DNA from: Ruminiclostridium sp.
GTDB taxonomy: Bacteria; Bacillota; Clostridia; Oscillospirales; Ruminococcaceae
Direction: 5' to 3'
Assembly (NCBI GenBank): GCA_017941355.1
Contig: JAGAWN010000073.1
Coordinates: 1 to 38,337 of the forward strand
Length of the DNA stretch: 38,337 nucleotides
This document shows, one piece after another, positions 33,244 through 38,337 of this stretch; positions within the stretch are counted from its first letter, which is position 1; each line of letters begins with the position of its first letter. Both the position numbers and the translations under genes were made by a program. Under the pieces are notes generated by a model that was not told where the DNA came from, did not search any database, and worked only from the letters and a program-made list of their open reading frames with translations.

Positions 33244-33984
33244 TCACATATATTTATCGTAAAGTTCGCCGGAAAGCCCGAAATGTTCGATCAGAGTGTC
33301 TCTGTCAAGCAGCTCTGAGGGTTTTCCGATACCGGTGCAGCGTCCGTTTCTTATAAGCAGCACGGTGTCGGATATCTTCCCCGCAAGCTCCGTTTCATGC
33401 AGAGACATGACCACCGCTATTCTCCGCTCATGCCGCAGCTTGTCCAGCATTTCGAGAAATGTCAGCTTGTAGTGGATATCGAGAAAAGAAGTCGGTTCGT
33501 CCAGCAGCAGTATCTTCGGTTCGCGGCAGACCGCTCTTGCAAGCATCACTCTCTGCTTCTGTCCGTCGCTTATCTCGCCGAAAGAGCAGTCCGCGAGTTC
33601 CGCCGTATCCGTCAGCCGCATAGCTTCCGCTGCCGCTTTTTTGTCCGCGTCACCCAGCAGTCCGAATGTCCCGGTATAGGGATACCGCCCTGTCTCAACA
33701 ACGTCGCGGCAGGTCATCATATCCGTTTTCGGACGGTCTGTAAGCATTGCCGAGACTTGTTTCGCAAAAGAATTTCTGTTCATATCCGACAAGCTTACTC
33801 CGTCTATGAAGATCTCACCCGACAGCGCCGGTATCTGTCCTGCCAGCGTTTTCAGAAGCGTGGATTTGCCGGAGCCGTTCTGCCCGATAAATGTAAGTAT
33901 CTCCCCGCCGTTCACAGTGAACGATATGTCATGCGCTATCATGCGTTTGCCGTAGCCCGCGCACAGATTCCTAACTTCCAGCAT
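33244..33984 (-). CDS. ABC transporter ATP-binding protein, iron-chelate/cobalamin type (FecE/BtuD)
   Basis: A 246-residue ATPase. Walker A is GQNGSGKSTLLK at about 33-44, the Q-loop follows, and the signature is SDGQKQRVMLARAV (altered SGGQ). Walker B is ILLLDEPTSFLDIHY and the H-loop is VVMSLHETELA. It powers the FecCD-type permease encoded upstream, with which it overlaps by 14 bp. It is followed by a 49-bp gap before cbiK, the largest gap inside the operon. The substrate may be a corrinoid, iron chelate or other tetrapyrrole. Confidence 0.93.
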   Translation of the reverse strand: MLEVRNLCAGYGKRMIAHDISFTVNGGEILTFIGQNGSGKSTLLKTLAGQIPALSGEIFIDGVSLSDMNRNSFAKQVSAMLTDRPKTDMMTCRDVVETGRYPYTGTFGLLGDADKKAAAEAMRLTDTAELADCSFGEISDGQKQRVMLARAVCREPKILLLDEPTSFLDIHYKLTFLEMLDKLRHERRIAVVMSLHETELAGKISDTVLLIRNGRCTGIGKPSELLDRDTLIEHFGLSGELYDKYM

Positions 33985-34984
33985 TGTCCCTGTTCTTTCT
34001 CAACATTATCATCAAAACCACCGGAGCGCCGAGAACCGACGTCACAGTGCTGATACCGAGTTCCGACGGCGATATCACCGTCCTTGCTATTATGTCGCTT
34101 ATTATGCAGAATACTCCCCCGCCGAGAAAACAGGCGGGTATCATTACGATCGGTTTTGCTGTCCCGAACAGCATTTTTATAAGGAACGGCACAGCAATAC
34201 CAACAAATGTCACCGGTCCCGCAAATGCAGCCACACAGCCCGAAAGCAGGCTTGACAGCAGTATCATCGCAATACGCACAGCCTTAATGTTCACGCCCAT
34301 TTCGACCGCGTAGCTTTCACCCAGCTGATACGCGCCGATCGGCTTTGACATGAAGAATACCGCTGTCAGAGAAGCGAAAATTATGACTGCACACACTATG
34401 AGCGACTCCGATCTGAATCCGGAGAATGTACCGACAGACCAGCCGTGCAGGTTCACTATATCCGAATCGTCAGCAAAATTAACGATGATGTCCGTTATCG
34501 CCGTGCAGATATACCCTATCATAACACCGCACACCACAAGCAGCGACATACTACGGATCTTTGACGACATCAGCAGCACTGCCGACATTGCGCACAGCGC
34601 CCCGATAAACGCGGCAAGCGCCATGACTGCCGAGTTCAGCCCGAAGGCTGTCTTTGCGGAAACAATAAGCGCTATCGCCACGGCAAGACGTGCTCCCGAT
34701 GATATACCGAGAACAAAGGGTCCCGCGATCGGATTGTGAAAGTAAGTTTGCAGCATATATCCCGACAGCGCCAGCGCTCCTCCCAGCATCAGCGCCGCAA
34801 GAGTGCGCGGCAGCCGTATTTTAAGCAGTATCATCTCCGCGGTATCGTCCGAACCGCCGCCTATGATGATCTTCAGAGCTTCGGCGGGTGATATGTCCGC
34901 GCTGCCCGCCGAAATGCCGACTGCGGTAAATACAACAATAAGCAGGAGAAGCAGCGCGAATGAAAACACAATTCTTTTCTTCAT
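33971..34984 (-). CDS. FecCD-family ABC permease (iron-chelate/cobalamin importer)
   Basis: A 337-residue integral membrane protein with about ten hydrophobic segments. FecCD hallmarks include RLPRTLAALMLGGALALSGY near residue 55 (shown in the family as the first cytoplasmic coupling motif), NPIAGPFVLGISSGARL, and GPVTFVGIAVPFLIK. It forms a homodimeric channel of the BtuC/FhuB class. Its ATG shares one base with the stop of the binding protein (TGATG). Confidence 0.94.
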   Translation of the reverse strand: MKKRIVFSFALLLLLIVVFTAVGISAGSADISPAEALKIIIGGGSDDTAEMILLKIRLPRTLAALMLGGALALSGYMLQTYFHNPIAGPFVLGISSGARLAVAIALIVSAKTAFGLNSAVMALAAFIGALCAMSAVLLMSSKIRSMSLLVVCGVMIGYICTAITDIIVNFADDSDIVNLHGWSVGTFSGFRSESLIVCAVIIFASLTAVFFMSKPIGAYQLGESYAVEMGVNIKAVRIAMILLSSLLSGCVAAFAGPVTFVGIAVPFLIKMLFGTAKPIVMIPACFLGGGVFCIISDIIARTVISPSELGISTVTSVLGAPVVLMIMLRKNRDNAGS

Positions 34985-36108
34985 CAGTCTATTTTATACA
35001 GGTATGTCGTTTCCTCTCCGGTGTCGGAAAACACAGTATGCAGATCGGTCAGAATGTCGCCGGTGCGCATTATATCCTGATAAACGCTTCGCCCGGTACA
35101 CCATACATCACCGTTTTGCACCGCTCTGAAATCCGCAAGCAGCGGCTCTTTTGCCACAAGCTCGTCAATGCTGTATATCTCGCCGGAAATGTTGCAGTTG
35201 TAAATGATTATATCCGCGTCTTTAGCGTGCAGACAGAACTGTTCGGGTTCGAGAGTCACGGAGGAAGCAGCGTTGTCCTCACCGAGGAAGCTGAAAACAT
35301 TCTCTCCTCCCGCCATTTCTATCATCTTTGTTATGTAGTCGCCGGATTTCCGGGTAACTATCCTGCCGGACGATGTGACATAGAAGAATACAGCCGTTCT
35401 GCCGCAGGACTGAACATCGGCAAGTTCGTCAAAGTGCGCTTTCTGCTCATTGAACAGTTTCTCACCGAGTTCCGGACAGCCCGCTATGCGCGCATAGACC
35501 TTTACCCATTCGCAGCGTCCAAGCGGATGCGTCTCATAGCTTGAACGATCCACAAACACCGGTATGCCGAGTTCTTCCAGCTTTTCTTTTACTTTCGGGA
35601 CGTGTTCCGACATGGTGGACTGCACCGAAAGTCTGCACCCCTGCGCAAGCAGCAGTTCATAGTCAGGCTCACTGTACTTACCCGCATAGAGGATACCGCC
35701 GCTCTCCATTGCGGCACGGGCGTTTTCGATGTACCAGTCCTCCTGCTTTACCGCCGAGAAACGTATGTCTGAAAGTCTGTCCATTGCGTCGTAAAAGCAC
35801 ATCACCGCGCTTGCCGCCATATAGATGAGATCAGGCGAATGAGGTATGACCGTGATATTCTCCGAAAGACCTTCGGGCGCGCTGTCCGTTATCAGATACG
35901 CGCTGCCGTCATTTGTCGTTATCATCGCGTCGCCGTTGTCATATTCGTAAATCGTGAAACAGTCCGCATACGCGTTGCTCACCTTTTCCGGTTCGGAATA
36001 ACCGGCTATGACTGTCGGATCTTTATTCTCAGCCGGAGTTCCGGAACAGCAGCAGAGATTCATTATCAACGCTGCCGAGATCAGAAATGCCGTAATTCTT
36101 TTTATCAT
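34984..36108 (-). CDS. FecB/BtuF-type solute-binding lipoprotein
   Basis: A 374-residue protein with a type II signal peptide ending in NLCCC (lipidated Cys within residues 19-21). Two lobes are joined by a long helix, as in class III binding proteins. The sequence has IRFSAVKQEDWYIE, LLAQGCRLSVQSTMSEHVPK, GIPVFVDRSSYETHPLGRCEWV and AGGENVFSFLGED. The second lobe ends with the QNGDVWCTGRSVYQ motif. It should deliver ligand to the permease encoded next. Family members bind siderophores, haem or cobamides. Cobalamin riboswitch control favours a corrinoid or a precursor. Overlaps of ATGA and TGATG lie on its two sides. Confidence 0.9.
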   Translation of the reverse strand: MIKRITAFLISAALIMNLCCCSGTPAENKDPTVIAGYSEPEKVSNAYADCFTIYEYDNGDAMITTNDGSAYLITDSAPEGLSENITVIPHSPDLIYMAASAVMCFYDAMDRLSDIRFSAVKQEDWYIENARAAMESGGILYAGKYSEPDYELLLAQGCRLSVQSTMSEHVPKVKEKLEELGIPVFVDRSSYETHPLGRCEWVKVYARIAGCPELGEKLFNEQKAHFDELADVQSCGRTAVFFYVTSSGRIVTRKSGDYITKMIEMAGGENVFSFLGEDNAASSVTLEPEQFCLHAKDADIIIYNCNISGEIYSIDELVAKEPLLADFRAVQNGDVWCTGRSVYQDIMRTGDILTDLHTVFSDTGEETTYLYKID

Positions 36109-36527
36109 TTTCTCCTCTTCCCTGTCCTTATGACCGCGATCACGGCGGCTGCCACCGCTGCGGCAGCGACTGCCGAACCCGCGATGATAAGCGGGATATC
36201 CGCACCGTTCCCCGCCGGAAGCGAGGACTTGTCGAATGTTATCACATAGTCTATAAGATGCGGCTCCGACATAGCAAGAGTCTCCGCCTGCACCGAAAGC
36301 GGCTCGTCAAGCGTATATACCGGTATCACGAAAACCGAATTGCCGCTGTCATTCACCGGCAGAAATTCCTTTCCGTCAACTATCATAAGATCGTAATTGG
36401 AACTGCTCCATTCCACCTCAGCGGTCATGCTTTCACCCGATACGGTGAGTTTCACGGGAGAAAGTATATGCGCCTTTCCCGTGCCGCCTGTCATGGTTAT
36501 CTCAACACTGTAGATCCCGTCATTCAT
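36105..36527 (-). CDS. Membrane-anchored NEAT-like domain protein without a signal peptide
   Basis: A 140-residue protein. Residues 2-100 form a single beta-sandwich (DGIYSVEITM, then LTVSGESMTAEVEW, YDLMIVDGKEF, FVIPVYTLDEP, and PHLIDYVITFD). A transmembrane helix lies at about 111-134, with a basic tail (KRRK). The domain matches the C-terminal domain of CbiK in layout and end motifs. The ATG follows GGAGG by 5 bases, and an in-frame TGA directly precedes it, so no signal peptide can be encoded upstream. With a basic tail inside, the domain should face outward. It may bind a metal-tetrapyrrole at the surface and hand it to the binding lipoprotein; this is inferred. It is first in the riboswitch-controlled operon. 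Confidence 0.8.
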   Translation of the reverse strand: MNDGIYSVEITMTGGTGKAHILSPVKLTVSGESMTAEVEWSSSNYDLMIVDGKEFLPVNDSGNSVFVIPVYTLDEPLSVQAETLAMSEPHLIDYVITFDKSSLPAGNGADIPLIIAGSAVAAAAVAAAVIAVIRTGKRRK

Positions 36528-36551
36528 TCAAGCCTCCGATAAATAAAAAAC

Positions 36552-36576
36552 GACGTGCCTTACCGAAAGGCACGTC
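36552..36576 (-). terminator. Second tandem terminator in the cobalamin leader
   Basis: GACGTGCCTT (36552-36561) and AAGGCACGTC (36567-36576) form a perfect 10-bp stem with a 5-base loop. On the minus strand it is followed by GTTTTTTATTT, 15 bases before the ribosome site of the first gene. Confidence 0.88.
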
Positions 36577-36579
36577 ATT

Positions 36580-36611
36580 AAAAAAGGCAGACCAGCAATG
36601 CAAAGTCCGCC
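36580..36611 (-). terminator. First terminator, probable riboswitch expression platform
   Basis: Read on the minus strand, GGCGGAC and GTCTGCC pair across a 12-base loop and are followed by TTTTTT. It lies between the aptamer and the second terminator, the place expected for cobalamin-dependent attenuation. Confidence 0.75.
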
Positions 36612-36624
36612 TCCGTAAACAAAC

Positions 36625-36790
36625 GTGATTTCCGGTTCCGGCAGAAACACAGCCCGCTTCCACGTATCTGACTTATCTGTTCTATTCCGTCCGGGATAAA
36701 ACAGCTTCACAGTGACCGACTCGCGGGGATTTGTGTTTTCCGGAAGAAAACACGCACCCACATTCCGTGTCCCGAAACATATCGTTCGGT
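36625..36790 (-). promoter_or_regulatory. Cobalamin riboswitch aptamer
   Basis: On the minus strand the leader contains the B12-box-like core AAGTCAGATAC (36664-36674) followed by GTGG. It is preceded by a CCCGCGAGTC, GGTCACTGTGA stretch (36707-36727), the usual conserved block, and a GGTGCGTGT upstream arm. The order and spacing match the cobalamin riboswitch class. High adenosylcobalamin or another cobamide should stabilise the aptamer and stop transcription at the downstream hairpins. The exact boundaries are approximate. Confidence 0.87.
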
Positions 36791-36823
36791 TGAAGCAAAA
36801 GCTATATATTCATTTGATATATT

Positions 36824-36852
36824 ATTATACCATATAGTGCCGAGATAGTCAA
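36824..36852 (-). promoter_or_regulatory. Promoter of the cobalamin operon
   Basis: On the minus strand: TTGACT (36847-36852), a 17-bp spacer and TATAAT (36824-36829). Transcription would start about 30 bp upstream of the riboswitch. It is the only clear promoter found for the 17-kb operon. Confidence 0.85.
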
Positions 36853-37049
36853 TTAGGTCTTATGAACAAATTCTTATTATATGAGTGCAGTTTTTTTGTG
36901 CGGAGGTGACGATAAACATCCTAACGATACCCGAAAAACATAATAAGACACGGGCATACAAACGTCTGTTCCTGTAACGGAAAGGCGGTGCTGTTATTAT
37001 CAAATAGTGCTGACAGATCGTATTGGTTTTTCACTGGTGTGATGAGGTA
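36853..37049. other. Intergenic stretch between the cobalamin promoter and the UvrA-like promoter
   Basis: About 200 bp with no convincing gene. Two very short frames (15 and 23 codons) have no supporting homology I can defend. No terminator hairpin or tRNA is seen. Confidence 0.6.
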
Positions 37050-37078
37050 TTGACAAATATACTTCTATACGATAAAAT
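37050..37078 (+). promoter_or_regulatory. Promoter of the UvrA-like gene
   Basis: Perfect TTGACA (37050-37055), a 17-bp spacer and TAAAAT (37073-37078), 39 bp before the start codon. Confidence 0.8.
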
Positions 37079-37117
37079 TGTATATGATATTTCAGATAAA
37101 GGAATGGGAGAAATATA

Positions 37118-38337
37118 ATGTCAGACAAAAAAACAAATATACCCGCGAATATCGAAGTACGCGGGGCAAGAGTACACAATCTGAAAAATGTCGATGTGGA
37201 TATACCTCTGAACGGTATAGTCGGGATAGCGGGAGTTTCCGGCTCCGGCAAGTCCTCACTTGCTCTCGGTGTGCTGTACGCCGAGGGTTCACGCAGATAT
37301 CTCGAATCGCTTTCCACATACACAAGACGGCGGATGACAGGAGCCGCGAAAGCGCAGGTAGATGAAGTGCGGTATGTACCGGCAGCTCTCGCGCTTCACC
37401 AGCGTCCCGGAGTTCCGGGAATACGCAGCACCTTCGGGACTTCCACCGAGCTGCTGAACAGCCTGAGGCTGATGTTCTCGCGGCTGTCGGTATATAAATG
37501 CCCGAACGGTCATGATGTCCCACCTACACTCGGACACGCCGCAATGACGGAGATATGCTGTCCGGTATGCGGCGAGAATGTGACAACTATCGGTGCGGAG
37601 GAGCTTGCGTTCAACAGTGCGGGAGCCTGCCCCGAATGTGAGGGGACGGGAATTGTGCGAACCGTCGATGAAAGCACACTCGTTCCCGATGAATCGCTAA
37701 CCATTGACGAGGGCGCGGTGCTTCCGTGGCAGACGCTCATGTGGTCGCTTATGAAGGATATAGCCCGCGAAATGGGAGTGCGGACGAATGTGCCGTTCTG
37801 TGAGCTTACCGACAAGGAAAAGGATATCGTGTATCACGGCGCTCCCGAAAAGAAGCATATCCTATACATGAACGAAAAGACCGGCATGGCAGGCGAAATG
37901 GATTTCACCTATTATAACGCGGTTTATACAGTTGAGAATGCGCTCTCAAAGGTAAAGGACGAAACGGGCATGAAGCGTGTCGAGAAGTTCCTTAAACAGG
38001 GAAACTGCCCTTGCTGCAAAGGAACAAGGCTTTCGGAGCGCGCAAGGTCACTGAAACTGCGCGGAGTATCGCTCGATGAAGTCTGCACACTGCCGCTGTC
38101 GGAGCTTATCGAATGGGTGAACGGCGTACCCGCGTCGCTGCCGGAGGAAATGCGGCCGATGGCGGAGAGTATATGCGAAGCCTTTCACCATACCGCAAAG
38201 CGCCTTGTTGACCTCGGACTGTCGTACTTATCGCTTGACCGCGCGGCTTCCACGCTCTCTACCGGAGAACGCCAGCGCACACAGCTTGCACGCGCCGTCC
38301 GCAACCGTACCACAGGCATACTCTATGTGCTTGACGA
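37118..38337 (+). CDS. Short UvrA-like ABC ATPase (partial at window edge)
   Basis: The ATG follows GGGAGAAATATA, and the frame stays open for 406 codons to the window end. The N-terminus has the UvrA opening [19 protein letters not shown] and the Walker [20 protein letters not shown]. It is followed by [13 protein letters not shown], Cys pairs (CPVCG, then CPECEGTG) and [13 protein letters not shown]. The first ABC signature [14 protein letters not shown] lies at about residue 379, roughly 100 residues earlier than in full-length repair UvrA. This places it with the short UvrA paralogues, some tied to drug self-protection, rather than the core excinuclease subunit. The second ATPase half is outside the window. 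Confidence 0.88.
   Translation, partial: MSDKKTNIPANIEVRGARVHNLKNVDVDIPLNGIVGIAGVSGSGKSSLALGVLYAEGSRRYLESLSTYTRRRMTGAAKAQVDEVRYVPAALALHQRPGVPGIRSTFGTSTELLNSLRLMFSRLSVYKCPNGHDVPPTLGHAAMTEICCPVCGENVTTIGAEELAFNSAGACPECEGTGIVRTVDESTLVPDESLTIDEGAVLPWQTLMWSLMKDIAREMGVRTNVPFCELTDKEKDIVYHGAPEKKHILYMNEKTGMAGEMDFTYYNAVYTVENALSKVKDETGMKRVEKFLKQGNCPCCKGTRLSERARSLKLRGVSLDEVCTLPLSELIEWVNGVPASLPEEMRPMAESICEAFHHTAKRLVDLGLSYLSLDRAASTLSTGERQRTQLARAVRNRTTGILYVLD

Noticed and set aside
36906-36977. Tiny 23-codon GTG frame resembling the first residues of some serine recombinases
   Set aside because: The similarity is too short (about 12 residues) and the catalytic region is absent. It cannot be told from chance.

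Overview
The window looks like a chromosomal segment from an anaerobic gut or rumen Clostridia, most like Oscillospiraceae/Ruminococcus. The grounds are the roughly even base composition, strong AGGAGG-type ribosome binding sites, consensus TTGACA-17-TATAAT promoters, many Thr/Glu/Ala-linked lipoproteins, an oxygen-independent (cobalt-early) cobalamin pathway, a rubrerythrin and plant-polysaccharide glycosidases. The taxonomic placement is an inference; no rRNA is present.

Layout. 1-1,000: the end of a rubrerythrin gene, a branched bidirectional terminator, and a hicA-hicB toxin-antitoxin pair on the minus strand. 1,050-6,591: a sugar-binding lipoprotein diverging from a plus-strand run of a GH43 glycosidase, a GH27 glycosidase, a lipoprotein with a C-terminal toxin-like domain, and a small CPCC-type zinc-ribbon protein. 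6,594-6,786: a duplicated terminator. 6,790-13,600: a minus-strand operon of polyphosphate kinase, a TetM/EF-G-like GTPase fused to a Rae1/YacP-type NYN nuclease domain, tmcAL, and a DUF4380 protein. 13,746-16,950: an EAL phosphodiesterase and a SprA-type putative metalloprotease with a long structured leader. 17,003-17,341: two tRNA-Ser genes and their terminator. 17,319-17,718: two decayed gene remnants, an MnmM/YtqB N-terminus and an SDR C-terminus.

17,822-36,852 is the cobalamin region. An MFS transporter and cbiC lie on the plus strand behind a perfect consensus promoter with a palindromic operator. They converge, with a 10-bp overlap, on an 18-gene minus-strand operon. That operon begins at a consensus promoter, a cobalamin riboswitch and two tandem intrinsic terminators. 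Its order is: NEAT-like membrane protein, FecB/BtuF-type binding lipoprotein, FecCD permease, ATPase, cbiK (a lipoprotein chelatase carrying its own NEAT-like domain), cbiD, cbiF, cbiG, cbiH, cbiET, cbiA, cobT, cobU, a second cobU-like gene, cobC, cbiB, cobD, cbiP. Almost every junction overlaps by a few bases. The window ends in a short UvrA-like ABC ATPase on the plus strand.

How it fits together. The cbi/cob genes encode most steps from a cobalt-charged early tetrapyrrole to the cobinamide and nucleotide-loop stages. cbiL, cbiJ, cobS, cobA and the CbiMNQO cobalt transporter are absent from the window. The most interesting feature is that the chelatase is exported as a lipoprotein, shares a surface domain with the operon's first gene, and sits with a metal-chelate/corrinoid ABC importer. 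This suggests, as an inference, that tetrapyrroles or cobalt are captured or metallated outside the membrane and then imported. The second item of note is the translational GTPase-NYN fusion.
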